Below, piece by piece: positions 1-8,328 of a DNA stretch of 64,000 bases (position 1 is the stretch's first letter; every line of letters begins with the position of its first letter). The DNA is taken from contig CAVYCE010000003.1 in the NCBI GenBank assembly GCA_963766995.1, positions 1,364,001 through 1,428,000 on the forward strand, read 5' to 3'. The DNA comes from Bog-473 sp963766995 (GTDB lineage Bacteria > Actinomycetota > Acidimicrobiia > Acidimicrobiales > RAAP-2). The notes below the pieces were generated by a model. The model was given only the letters and a program-made list of their open reading frames with translations. It had not been told where the DNA came from and searched no databases. A program made the position numbers and the translations under genes.

Positions 1-2
1 AT

Positions 3-215
3 TGTTATGACAACGCGATGATCGAGAGCTTCTGGGGTCGCATGCAGGTCGAGCTCTTGAACCGCAAGAGATGGCTGACTCGTATCGAGCTGGCAAACGC
101 CATCTTCGAATACCTCGAGATCTTCCACAACCGTCAACGACGTCACAGCTCGATCGGAATGCTCACCCCAATCGAATATGAGATGCTCGATCTATCCCAA
201 CAACCAGTGGCATGA
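3..215 (+). mobile_element. IS3-family transposase OrfB, 3' end (partial)
   Basis: Only the C-terminal 70 or so residues of an rve-type DDE integrase core are in the window; the frame is already open at base 3 (CYDNAMIESFWG...), so the gene starts upstream. The N-A-x-x-E-S-F-W block carries the catalytic glutamate of IS3-type transposases, and the downstream FHNRQRRHSSIGMLTP block is the usual C-terminal signature. The stop at 213-215 is followed by about 190 bp without a gene, in which the short word AAACCCAGGCC occurs twice (about 238 and 269). I could not identify the terminal inverted repeat, so the right end of the IS is not placed. Confidence 0.88.
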
Positions 216-402
216 ATTCCAGCAAGCTGGCTCTACAAAACCCAGGCCACATCAATCACTCCATCAAACCCAGGCCGGTTCAATGTGTGCCATCTTCGTG
301 AGCCGTATGAAGTTGATGTCATAAGTGCGATCGTGCCTCATGTTTTGTCGAACGGCACTTCAGCAGTGTTACCTGGGCACTCCCGACAGCCGATCGGGAG
401 AA

Positions 403-1674
403 TCAGAGAACCCGCAAGCAGCGTGCCGCGCGATCAACGACTAGGTCGACCATTCTGTTGGGCAGAGGTCGATCGAGCTCCGCGATGTCGGGTTGGCTGG
501 CAGCCGAAGCGAAGGCACCTGGGGCCGCCGATGCCAGCTCGCGAACGCGAGCGACAAGTTCATCGGCATCGACCCCAAGCTCTTTCGCCGCCGCCGGCCA
601 CGCATTGCGTTGTGGATAGACGTGATAGTCACCGCCGACCTTCATAGCCAGACGGAGCTTGCGCTCATGAGTGTCATACGGCAGAGCCGAAGCAACATCG
701 TAGACTGGCGCCAGCCGAACCTGGTTATCCGCTAGGAGAAGTGAATAGTTCTTGGCGTGGGCATCGGTGCCGGCGATGAGCCAGTTCCAGATCAGCGCGT
801 CAGCGAAGCGCCACACGGCAGAGTCGGCGATCCGGGGTGGCAATGCCCGACGCAAAAGTCCCGCTACGTCGCCAGGTCCCGGTCCACCCTCGTTTTGGTA
901 CTTCTTCGACGGCGATATCCCCAAGGCCTGGCACATGTCTTCCTGATGCACTCGAACGATCTCGTTGTCACGAATGACACGGTCGTAGCGTTCCACTACG
1001 ACCGCACTCTCCCCTGCGAAACGGGCAATCCGTGTCCTGACGGCGAGCAGGCCGGCGCGACGTGCGGCGTCAAGGCAGAGATGCTCGTTTAGATCGTGAT
1101 CATCGAGTCCGGCAACGGCCGGCTTGAGGATGTGGGTGGTGGGGGTGGATCCGGAAGGGACCCCCCACCGTCCGTCTTTGAAGAGCAGGGCGGTCTTCGC
1201 CTGGGCGCCGGCAAGGCTGAACTGACCGGTAAAGGATCGGCCGAGCCAGGCTGTGGAGTCCTCGCGGAGGTCGCGGAGGCGCTCGGCGACCCCGTCTTCG
1301 GTGAGCCAGGTGACGTCACCAGACCGACCCACAATCTGGTCGACCTGATCCGGACGCGCAAAGCGGACAGCTCCGGCGCAGTCCTCCCCGATGGGCGTAG
1401 CCAGGAGAGAGAAGGGGGATGACGGTGACACCTGGAACTGGCGGGCCCACCGTGCGAGAACCGCTTGGTTGTCGGGGAGGAGGCCCCAAAGCCAGGGGGT
1501 GATGATCTGATCGGGATGGGACGGGACCTGGGTCGGCATCGACAGAGAAAGCGGCGTCGCTTCGGGCCGCTGCCGATAGGCATCGTGATAGTCGAACCGC
1601 AGTCGACCTTGCGCGAGGCGCGTGACTGTCCCGGCGAAGGTGTCATCGAGAACGACGATGAGAGAGTCCGTCAT
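403..1674 (-). CDS. hipA: HipA-family serine/threonine kinase toxin
   Basis: A 423-residue HipA-like kinase, close to the 440 of E. coli HipA. Visible landmarks are the FSLAGAQAKTAL block near residue 150, the SPSKKYQNEGGPG loop near 245, the catalytic-loop motif GTDAHAKN with Asp304, and the metal-binding YDVASALPY with Asp326. Characterised HipA proteins phosphorylate tRNA-charging enzymes and arrest translation; the substrate here is unknown. The ATG at 1674 was chosen over the longer open frame to 1845 because it overlaps the antitoxin stop as ATGA and begins with MTDSLIVVLDD, the expected N-terminal fold. It is the second gene of the pair, translationally coupled to hipB. Confidence 0.9.
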   Translation of the reverse strand: MTDSLIVVLDDTFAGTVTRLAQGRLRFDYHDAYRQRPEATPLSLSMPTQVPSHPDQIITPWLWGLLPDNQAVLARWARQFQVSPSSPFSLLATPIGEDCAGAVRFARPDQVDQIVGRSGDVTWLTEDGVAERLRDLREDSTAWLGRSFTGQFSLAGAQAKTALLFKDGRWGVPSGSTPTTHILKPAVAGLDDHDLNEHLCLDAARRAGLLAVRTRIARFAGESAVVVERYDRVIRDNEIVRVHQEDMCQALGISPSKKYQNEGGPGPGDVAGLLRRALPPRIADSAVWRFADALIWNWLIAGTDAHAKNYSLLLADNQVRLAPVYDVASALPYDTHERKLRLAMKVGGDYHVYPQRNAWPAAAKELGVDADELVARVRELASAAPGAFASAASQPDIAELDRPLPNRMVDLVVDRAARCLRVL

Positions 1675-1952
1675 CGGCTTCGGTACTCGTCGAGCAGGGC
1701 GTCGAGGTCGATGGACGTGGTCTTGGGGCTGTCTCCGCCGCCGTCGCTTTCGTCCAGGTCGAGACTGAGGCCAAGGGCGTCGAGGAGACGGAGGACCAAC
1801 CCGAATTCGGCTGTCGGTCTCCCCGCCTCCACCTTGCTCAACCAAGGACGGGAGACACCGGCCCGCGTGGCCATATCAGCCTGGCTCAGGCCAAGGCCGA
1901 TTCTGCGGCCACGGACGGCGGCAGCCAGGTCTCCTGCGGAGTTGATCTTCAT
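1671..1952 (-). CDS. hipB: HipB-like XRE-family antitoxin/repressor
   Basis: A 93-residue protein with an XRE helix-turn-helix at about residues 22-42 (LSQADMATRAGVSRPWLSKVE region), followed by a short acidic tail and a C-terminal DALLDEYRSR. HipB proteins bind and inhibit HipA and repress their own operon. The ATG at 1952 (MKINSAGDLAAAVRG) is preferred to the longer frame up to 2039, because the extension would read through the operator palindromes. Four such palindromes lie directly upstream (1960-2058). It overlaps hipA by ATGA. Confidence 0.88.
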   Translation of the reverse strand: MKINSAGDLAAAVRGRRIGLGLSQADMATRAGVSRPWLSKVEAGRPTAEFGLVLRLLDALGLSLDLDESDGGGDSPKTTSIDLDALLDEYRSR

Positions 1953-1959
1953 GACACCT

Positions 1960-2058
1960 TGTAAACGCTCATTTACATCCACCTCATGTAGCCGTACAGT
2001 TACAAGAGTATCATGTAGCCGTGCGATTACAATAACCAAATGTAACCGAACGGCTACC
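1960..2058 (-). promoter_or_regulatory. Four 18-bp hipBA operator palindromes at exact 27-bp spacing
   Basis: Four imperfect palindromes lie at 1960-1977, 1987-2004, 2014-2031 and 2041-2058. On the + strand they read TGTAAACGCTCATTTACA, TGTAGCCGTACAGTTACA, TGTAGCCGTGCGATTACA and TGTAACCGAACGGCTACC. The shared form is TGTA-nCCG-nn-CGGn-TACA. Starts are exactly 27 bp apart (1960, 1987, 2014, 2041). The array ends 8 bp before the hipB ATG, and its last copy overlaps the 3' end of the integrase gene. By analogy with HipB of other bacteria these are autoregulatory operators. Confidence 0.82.
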
Positions 2059-3214
2059 GACCCTTCTCCTTCGCATCGGCGAGAACAACTCCGAGAGCAT
2101 CGGCAGCATCTCGATCCGAGTCCTGGACAAAGTGGGCGTAGACACCGAGAGTGGTTGAGGCGTTCGCGTGGCCAAGGCGTCCCCTGACTGTTCGGATCGG
2201 AACGCCGGCGGCGAGCAGGCGAGTGGCTGAAAAATGCCTGAGGTCATGGAGCCTGACGTACTTGAGACCCACCTTGTTGCGAAGCCGAATGAAGTCCTTG
2301 GTGACGTCGTTCGGAACCCATGGCCGGAGACCATCGACGTCTCTGGAAAATACATACCCCGAAGGGATCAAGGATGTCTGGGCCCGCTTTGCTCGGGTCT
2401 CACATCGCTTCAAATGTTCCTTCAGGAGATCAATCGTTGCTTGATCCAAGGCGACCCGGCGCACTGTCCGCGTCTTGGTGTCCTTCTCGACCACGACGCT
2501 GTGCGCCGCCTCGACCACCGAGCGAGAAATGACCAACGAGCGTGCCTTGAGGTCGATGACATCCCAATGGAGGCTACAAAGTTCACCCCGGCGCGCACCA
2601 GTCGTGGCCGCAAGGTGGAGGAAGCAGGCAAACTCCGGATTGTCCTTCTTGGCTGCCCCAATGAGTTTCACAACGCCGTCGGGGTCAGGCGGCTCAATCT
2701 CAGTTCTCTGCACCCGGGGAGGAGAGGCCAACCCTGCGGGATTGGTGGCGATCCAGCCCCATCGAACTCCCTGCTGCAGCCCACGTCGCAGAATTGCGTG
2801 AACTTGACGCACCGTGGCCGCCGAGAGCGGCTTGCCATCTTGTCCACCTTCATTGCGCAACTTCCCGTAGAAGCGATCGAGCTGTGCGGTCTTCAGCTTG
2901 CCGAGCGGGACGGATTCGAGGGTCGGAAGGATGTACGTCTTGATAATCCAGTCCTAGCCCCTGACCGTGGTCGGAGAAAGTTCAAGAGAAGCCAGTTCGA
3001 ACCACTGGCTGATGAGATCGCCAACCGTGGTGTCCTGAGCACCGTGGACCCCTCCTGACACTTCGGTCACGAATCGGGCCAAGGCCTCTTCTGTCTCGCG
3101 TTTGCCACATTGGAGTGTCCGTGTCAGGTACTTGGGGCGCTTGGTCATCGGGTCCACTCCGACGTAGGCGCGAAGTTCCCAACTCTTGCCTCGCTGGCGC
3201 AGGTGACCCCTCAT
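2054..3214 (-). pseudogene. Tyrosine-recombinase integrase interrupted by an in-frame TAG
   Basis: Reading from ATG 3214, the frame encodes an N-terminal AP2-like/SAM-like arm (MRGHLRQRGKSWELRAYVG), then stops at a TAG at 2954-2956 after TTVRG. It continues in the same frame as DWIIKTYILPTLE to the natural stop at 2054. Read through, the product is about 386 residues, normal for a phage or ICE integrase. The catalytic set is intact downstream: Arg in TGARRGELCSLHW, HDLRH, LGHAN and the Tyr of TLGVYAHF. One codon, probably Tyr, has become amber. The first in-frame start after the stop is a TTG at 2860, unlikely to give an active enzyme. It lies next to tRNA-Arg, as expected for a tRNA-targeted element. 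Confidence 0.9.
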
Positions 3215-3335
3215 GGCGACTCCCGGTGAATTTGCTCCTGCTCAGGCACGAGCACCTTCTGGTCAAATAGTAGAAACCAGTAGCACGGGGGTAGCGGCGA
3301 TTCGCACTGCTCGGGGTTTTAGGTCTCTGACCTGG

Positions 3336-3343
3336 ACTTATTC
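3336..3343. repeat. Left 8-bp target-site duplication of the ISL3 element
   Basis: ACTTATTC here is repeated exactly at 4765-4772, immediately outside the two terminal inverted repeats. Eight base pairs is the usual duplication length for the ISL3 family. Confidence 0.92.
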
Positions 3344-4764
3344 GGACCATCGGATTCTGGTGGGGTCTGCCTGCTCACTGGACGACGATCGAGCCCAGCA
3401 CCCGCCAGTTCGGCTTGCCGGCGTAGAGCAGGGCTCTGATGCGATAGTTCTCGAAGTTGCGGAACCCGAAGCCGATCCGTTTGATGCGCTTGATGAGGTT
3501 GTTGAGCGCTTCGGTGGGGCCGTTGGAGACCCGGGCCAGATGGAAGTTGACGATCTTGGCGAACCAGTGCTTGATGGTGCGGCCGAGTCGTCGGATCTCA
3601 GGGGGCATGGCCTTCTTGGTGCAGTGTTCTTGGAGGTCGACCAGCATGGCTTCGGCCTCGTTGGGATCGATGCAGCGATAGAAGTCGCGTAGGCGTTCTT
3701 TGACCCGGTAGGCAATGGCCACTTCTGCTCCGGGGTCGCCCAGTTCGAGGAGCGAGGCCAGTCGCTCTGAGGCCTCCTCGCTTAGTTTCTCCTCGCCGGC
3801 CAGCAGCAACCGGCGGGCCCGATAGAGCGGGTCGTCACGACGGCCTCGATGACCGAGTTGTTCGACTTGGACCCGCCGGCGGATGGCATCGAGGGCCCGG
3901 TTGGCGAGCGCAACGACGTGGAAGGGGTCGACCACCTGGTGAGCTTCCGGCAATACGACGCTGTAGACGGCGGCATAGGTGTGCGACATGTCGAGTGCGC
4001 CGTATTCGATGCGCTCCTTCCAGCTCTTGGGCTGTTTGTCCAGCCATGCGGCCACTTCGACGTAGTCGCGGCTGGGCAAGATGTCGAGGATCTGGTGATG
4101 CTCCACGTCGGCCACCGTGGTGGCGTATTCGGTGTGATGTCCGGCCGGGCGCACGAACGAGGTCTCGTCGAGGCCGATGGCCGAGGTCTTGTTCAAGCGC
4201 TTGCGATCGGCCTCTATGAGAGCCAGGCCGTAGGTGGTCACGGCGTCATTGACCGTGTGCCAGTCACAGTCGAGCTCGGCGGCTACCTCTTTGACTGTCC
4301 GCCCATGGCCGATCTGGCGAGTCGCCCATTTGGCCGCCCGGGTCGTCAACAAGCAGTTCTTGGCCGCGATGCGGTGGTCAAAGAGCACCCAGGTGCCCTT
4401 GGGGCATCGGTCGTTCACGCACCGCATCCGATGCTTCTTCCAGCACAGGCGCATGGGAGAGCCGTAGACGGGCAAGTCGATGTAGCGCACCAGCGGACGG
4501 TCCTTGACCCTGGCTCCCTCCCCACACAGCGGGCAGGACACGTCGCCGAGCACCCCTTCGATGGCCAGTTCAACATCGGGTCCCCGGCGTTCGAGGTGCA
4601 GCACGATGACGTCTTTGAGGCCGACGAGCGCGGCCAGGATCTGGGTAGGGTCAGTGATGACGTAGGTGCTTCTTGGTTTTTGGCTCACACCTCAAGCTTG
4701 AAGCACCTTCGTCGCGTCTGAGGTGATCCTCATGGGCGCGCGCCCCACCAGAATCCGATGAGCC
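3344..4764 (-). mobile_element. Complete ISL3-family insertion sequence (1421 bp)
   Basis: Terminal inverted repeats of 22 bp lie at 3344-3365 and 4743-4764 and match at 20 of 22 positions (core CATCGGATTCTGGTGGGG). They are flanked by perfect 8-bp direct repeats ACTTATTC at 3336-3343 and 4765-4772. The single transposase gene runs from 4688 to 3375. The element sits between the integrase start and the 3' end of tRNA-Arg; its right duplication ends 2 bp before the tRNA. It therefore separates an integrase gene from its likely attachment site. Confidence 0.95.
3375..4688 (-). CDS. ISL3-family transposase
   Basis: The 437-residue protein has the full ISL3 (DUF204/Tnp_ISL3) layout. An N-terminal zinc ribbon carries CPLCGEG and a second Cys pair in MRCVNDRCPKGTW (residues about 55-95). 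Next come a helix-turn-helix region (VKEVAAELDCDWHTVNDAV) and the DDE catalytic core: Asp in IGLDETSF near 173, Asp in VVDPFHVVALAN near 258, and the C-terminal Glu region in NGPTEALNNLIKRIKR. No frameshift or stop interrupts it and both terminal repeats are intact, so the copy may still be mobile. Confidence 0.95.
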   Translation of the reverse strand: MSQKPRSTYVITDPTQILAALVGLKDVIVLHLERRGPDVELAIEGVLGDVSCPLCGEGARVKDRPLVRYIDLPVYGSPMRLCWKKHRMRCVNDRCPKGTWVLFDHRIAAKNCLLTTRAAKWATRQIGHGRTVKEVAAELDCDWHTVNDAVTTYGLALIEADRKRLNKTSAIGLDETSFVRPAGHHTEYATTVADVEHHQILDILPSRDYVEVAAWLDKQPKSWKERIEYGALDMSHTYAAVYSVVLPEAHQVVDPFHVVALANRALDAIRRRVQVEQLGHRGRRDDPLYRARRLLLAGEEKLSEEASERLASLLELGDPGAEVAIAYRVKERLRDFYRCIDPNEAEAMLVDLQEHCTKKAMPPEIRRLGRTIKHWFAKIVNFHLARVSNGPTEALNNLIKRIKRIGFGFRNFENYRIRALLYAGKPNWRVLGSIVVQ

Positions 4765-4772
4765 ACTTATTC
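4765..4772. repeat. Right 8-bp target-site duplication of the ISL3 element
   Basis: ACTTATTC, identical to 3336-3343. Confidence 0.92.
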
Positions 4773-4774
4773 TG

Positions 4775-4848
4775 CGCGCTCGGAGGGATTCGAACCCCCA
4801 ACCTTCTGATCCGTAGTCAGATGCTCTAGTCCGTTGAGCTACGAGCGC
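4775..4848 (-). tRNA. tRNA-Arg (anticodon ACG)
   Basis: A full cloverleaf folds on the minus strand: acceptor GCGCTCG/CGAGCGC, D-stem GCTC/GAGC, anticodon stem TCTGA/TCAGA with loop CTACGGA (anticodon ACG), T-arm GGGGG-TTCGAAT-CCCTC with one G-U pair, discriminator G; 74 nt. CCA is not encoded. The 3' end faces the broken integrase at 2054-3214, making this the likely attB gene of that element. No second copy of the tRNA 3' end is present in bases 1-4774, so the other boundary must lie outside the window or be lost. Confidence 0.95.
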
Positions 4849-4911
4849 TGGTTGCGAAGAGTCAGTGTACTGGAGTCCTACCGGTCCTCTTGAGCGAGCG
4901 GTTGGAGCAGG

Positions 4912-6102
4912 TCAGACCAGAATCGGCAGCTTGGTGTAGCCCCGAACGGTGCTGGTGTGGAGAGGCACTGCGGCTTCCGTGTCGACCGTCCACTCGGGAA
5001 AGCGCTTGAGTGTCTCCTCTAGTGCGATGCGGCCTTCCAGACGGGCCAGCGCTGCCCCCAAGCAAAAGTGCACCCCGTAGCCGAAGGACACGTGGTGGTC
5101 CATGGCCCGGTGGATTTCGAAGCGGTCCGGATCGGGAAAAGCTCGTTCATCCCGGCCGGCGGCCCCGGTGATGAGTAGCACCTTGGAGTTCTTTGGAATG
5201 ACCGCACCGTGTAACTCCACGTCCTCGGTTGTCCAGCGTCCCTGTACGGGAGAGGGTGCCTCGTACCGCAGGAGCTCCTCAACGGTGTTGGGGATCAGCT
5301 CCTTATTCTTCACCAACTCCGCTCGTTGCTCCGGATGAGCCGCCAACACCACGCCGGCCCAGCCGATGAGACGAGCCACGGTCTCGGTTCCGGCGCTGGC
5401 AATGAGGATGGAGAACATGGTCGATTCTTCCAGCGTGAGGCGCCGGGGCTGACCGTCGTCATCGATGATCTCGCCGTTGAGGAGGTCGGTGAACATGTCG
5501 TCTCGAGGTTGACGCTGGCGTTCTGCCAACTGCTCAGTGACGTAGGTGAACAACTGCTGCATAAAGGCAGTGGCGACGTCGTTCACCATGCCCGTTTCGG
5601 GGTGGAGATGAAACGTTCCGTCAATGAGTTCTCGCATCTCCTCTCGGTGGCCGGACGCCACACCGAGCAGAGCGGCAATGACGGTGGCCGGGACGCGTGC
5701 ACCGAAGTCCTGTACGTAGTCGAAACCTGAAGAACCTGACTGAGCATCGAGCAGTTCGGCGCACAGGGCGCGGATGTCCTCTTCGAGGACGGCAATGCGG
5801 CGAGGAGTGAAGGCCTTTGACACCAGCCGCCGCAATTTGGTGTGATCCGGTGGGTCCATGAAGATCATGAGTTCGCCCCCAATGCGATCCGGCGTCATCA
5901 ACTCCAAGACGGTGCCGTGGGCCGAGCTGTAGGTCGATGGGTTGCGATGCGCTGCATCCACGTCGGCAAATCGGCTCAGGGCATAGAAGTTGTGCTCGGC
6001 GTTGTAATACACCGGCACTTCATCGCGCAGACGACGCCAAATGGCGTGGGGATCGCCCTTGTACTTCTCATTGAGCGGATCCCACATCGGTGGCGTGGTC
6101 AT
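4912..6102 (-). CDS. Cytochrome P450, soluble bacterial class I type
   Basis: A 396-residue P450 of normal bacterial length. Visible elements are the I-helix oxygen-binding motif ASAGTETVARLI, the K-helix ExxR in EELLRYEAP, and the heme loop FGYGVHFCLG with Cys347 as the thiolate ligand. Such enzymes hydroxylate small hydrophobic substrates using separate ferredoxin and reductase partners, none of which are nearby. ATG 6102 (MTTPPMWDPLNEKY) is chosen over 6120 because it overlaps the stop of the GH4 gene as ATGA, showing translational coupling. Substrate is unknown; the context with a glycosidase and sugar kinase suggests oxidation of an aglycone or related compound. Confidence 0.92.
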   Translation of the reverse strand: MTTPPMWDPLNEKYKGDPHAIWRRLRDEVPVYYNAEHNFYALSRFADVDAAHRNPSTYSSAHGTVLELMTPDRIGGELMIFMDPPDHTKLRRLVSKAFTPRRIAVLEEDIRALCAELLDAQSGSSGFDYVQDFGARVPATVIAALLGVASGHREEMRELIDGTFHLHPETGMVNDVATAFMQQLFTYVTEQLAERQRQPRDDMFTDLLNGEIIDDDGQPRRLTLEESTMFSILIASAGTETVARLIGWAGVVLAAHPEQRAELVKNKELIPNTVEELLRYEAPSPVQGRWTTEDVELHGAVIPKNSKVLLITGAAGRDERAFPDPDRFEIHRAMDHHVSFGYGVHFCLGAALARLEGRIALEETLKRFPEWTVDTEAAVPLHTSTVRGYTKLPILV

Positions 6103-7472
6103 GCGAAGGCGGGTAGCCACGGTGCCATTGCGGCCAAGAGCTCGTCGGTCATGGCCACGACCTGCTCGTAGGGAAGTCGCCCGACCATTTGGTCGGACAG
6201 CATCGCTGCGAGCACCGTGGTCCGGTTGCCAGTTAACGCTGCCTCCACCGTTAGTTCCTGCGACACGTTGATGCGTCGAAGGTACTCCCCCATCACCGAC
6301 GGCACTGTGACGACGTCACGCGGATGCACACCGTCCTTATCGGCGATCCCGATGCATTCGGTGATGGCGCCTTCAGGCAAGTTGGTGGTCTGGCCGGTGT
6401 TGGGCAAGTTCATGGGGAGCCAACGCTCTTTGCCGGTGACCACGGCATTAATCAGGTCGGCCACTAGCTCTCCCGACCCCCAGGGTGGGATCTCCTCCTG
6501 TCCGAGGAGCCAGCCCACAGACGCGTCGTCGTCAGCCTTGTCGGCCGTGTGTCCTTCAATGCCGTAGTGGTGGACACCCCAGTCACGTCCATAGTCGGAC
6601 TCCTGGGTCACGAATCCAGGGAAAAACTCCACGACATGCGTGTCCGAGGAGCCCGGCATCACACCGAAACGCCGAAAGAGATCGAACTTCACCTTGTTGT
6701 TGGCCACGACGTCTGACTTGGTCCACGCCTCCCCCGGTGAGTACTTGTGCCAGTGCGTGCCGTCGGGAGGGGGCATCCATAGAGGCCCATTCGCTCGATC
6801 CCCGGGGTTGTCCAAGAAGTCATTGAGCAGGGTGGCGCCGTCATCACTGCCGATCTGAAAGCTGGTGATGAGGGGCAGGTGGTTCACCCCGCCGACGGTG
6901 GGGTTCACCTCGTGCATGCCGCAGTCGAAGATGAGGCTCATGGCGAATTGAAAGCCGACCAGCTCATTGCACAGACCGACGGTGGTGACGTTGGTTTCTT
7001 TGGCGACGGCGCGACACAGTGCGGTCAACGGGTTGGACACGTTCATGAAGATGGCATTCGGTGCGTGCTGCTCAATGGAGCGGGCAATGTCGAGAAGCAC
7101 CGGGATGCTTCGGAGTGCTCGGAAAATGCCTCCGGGGCCGACGCTGTCGCCGACAGGCTGCCGGATGCCGTACCGGTAAGGAATTTCAATGTCGTGCCGC
7201 ATTGAGGCGAATCCACCGACAGACAGGGCGGAGATCACGAACTCGGCACCACTGAGTGCTTCGGCTAAATCAGTGGTGGCAGTAGCGGTCAGTCCGATAT
7301 TCCGGCTCTTGGCTACATGCGCCGCCAGATCGAGCATGGGCGGCAAGCTGTCGGCGTTGATGTCGTGCAACCTCAGGTCCACATCCGACAGTGCCGGCGT
7401 GTTGGCGAAGTCGACCAGCAGCGTCGGCGTCCAGTGGGTACTGCCGCCGCCGACAATGGTGACGGTGGTCAC
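6099..7472 (-). CDS. GH4-family NAD-dependent glycosidase
   Basis: A 457-residue member of glycoside hydrolase family 4 (alpha-galactosidase/6-phospho-glucosidase type). The N-terminus has the Rossmann motif IVGGGSTHWTP for NAD. Near residue 168 GLCNELVG supplies the metal-ligand Cys, and near 200 GGVNHLPLI supplies the metal-ligand His. GH4 enzymes cleave glycosides by a transient oxidation at C3 using bound NAD and Mn. Anomeric and phosphate specificity cannot be read from the sequence. It follows the ROK kinase gene after a 9-bp gap and is coupled to the P450 gene by ATGA, so sugar release, sugar phosphorylation and oxidation appear co-expressed. Confidence 0.9.
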   Translation of the reverse strand: MTTVTIVGGGSTHWTPTLLVDFANTPALSDVDLRLHDINADSLPPMLDLAAHVAKSRNIGLTATATTDLAEALSGAEFVISALSVGGFASMRHDIEIPYRYGIRQPVGDSVGPGGIFRALRSIPVLLDIARSIEQHAPNAIFMNVSNPLTALCRAVAKETNVTTVGLCNELVGFQFAMSLIFDCGMHEVNPTVGGVNHLPLITSFQIGSDDGATLLNDFLDNPGDRANGPLWMPPPDGTHWHKYSPGEAWTKSDVVANNKVKFDLFRRFGVMPGSSDTHVVEFFPGFVTQESDYGRDWGVHHYGIEGHTADKADDDASVGWLLGQEEIPPWGSGELVADLINAVVTGKERWLPMNLPNTGQTTNLPEGAITECIGIADKDGVHPRDVVTVPSVMGEYLRRINVSQELTVEAALTGNRTTVLAAMLSDQMVGRLPYEQVVAMTDELLAAMAPWLPAFA

Positions 7473-7481
7473 GGGCGTGCC

Positions 7482-8294
7482 TCACACTCCAATGTGCTCG
7501 TTCTCCCACAGCTTGATACCGCCCAGAATCCCGGCTGAGTTATCCACCACGGTGACGCGTTCGAGGACTTTTCCCAAGTCCTTGCGATCGATTCGGCGCG
7601 CGTTGCCGCCCCCAATAAAGAGGTGGTCGAAGAAGAACAGGGCATCCATGCCTTCAATGGCCTGTCGCACCCGATCGTTCCAATGGTCGTCGCCCACCTT
7701 CTTGCGAGCCGCCTCACCCAACTGATCGTTGTACGTCTCGTCCTTACGAAATGGTTGGTGGGCCAGTTCAAGATGCGGAAGAAGCTTCCCGTCCATGAAG
7801 ACGGCCGTGCCGAATCCCGTCCCCAACGTGATGACCAGTTCAAGGCCTTTGCCCCGCACCACGGCCGCACCCTGCACGTCGGCATCGTTAGCCACCTTGG
7901 TGGGCTTGCTCAGCGATTCCTGGAGTGCGGAAGCCAGGTCGAAGTTGGACCAGGCCTCGAACAGCTTGTCATCGACCGGCGATCCCGGTCCCTTCTTCAG
8001 TACGAAATGCGGCGCACTGAGTACGCGTCCAGCGCGCACCATCCCTGGGAAACCGCAGGCGACGCGATCGGCCTCTGGCAACGGTTTCACCAACTTGGTC
8101 AGCGCGGCGACCAGTCCATCTTCGCCGTCGGGCGGCATCGGATACTTCGTTGCCACCTTGACTCTGTCGGCCATCATGTCACCCGTCTTGGAGAGCACTG
8201 AGGCCTTGAGGCCGGTGCCTCCAACGTCGATGGCCAGTGTGAAGGGGTGTTCCTGATCAGCTGCGGTGGTGTGCACTGCTCGCACTGTACCCAA
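7482..8294 (-). CDS. ROK-family sugar kinase, polyphosphate-glucokinase-like
   Basis: A 270-residue ROK kinase. LAIDVGGTGLKASV near residue 20 is the phosphate-1 loop, VANDADVQGAA near 140 carries the catalytic Asp, and LGTGFGTAVF is the second phosphate/adenosine-binding loop. The short length and the NDAD arrangement resemble actinobacterial polyphosphate/ATP glucokinases. The protein lacks the CxCGxxGCxE zinc motif of many ROK repressors, consistent with that subgroup. First gene of the kinase-GH4-P450 operon; it probably phosphorylates hexose released by the downstream GH4 enzyme. An extended N-terminal start is used, and a later start near LAIDVG cannot be excluded. Confidence 0.85.
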   Translation of the reverse strand: MGTVRAVHTTAADQEHPFTLAIDVGGTGLKASVLSKTGDMMADRVKVATKYPMPPDGEDGLVAALTKLVKPLPEADRVACGFPGMVRAGRVLSAPHFVLKKGPGSPVDDKLFEAWSNFDLASALQESLSKPTKVANDADVQGAAVVRGKGLELVITLGTGFGTAVFMDGKLLPHLELAHQPFRKDETYNDQLGEAARKKVGDDHWNDRVRQAIEGMDALFFFDHLFIGGGNARRIDRKDLGKVLERVTVVDNSAGILGGIKLWENEHIGV

Positions 8295-8328
8295 GTGCCC
8301 TCACGGTCGTTCAGGCGGGAACGGCGAC

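Noticed and set aside
1960..2058. Regularly spaced repeats that could look like a CRISPR array
   Set aside because: Repeats are 18 bp, imperfect palindromes, with 9-bp spacers, directly upstream of hipB; this is an operator array.
2234..3058. Long + strand open frame antisense to the integrase
   Set aside because: No family, no ribosome site; high-GC shadow of the minus-strand gene.
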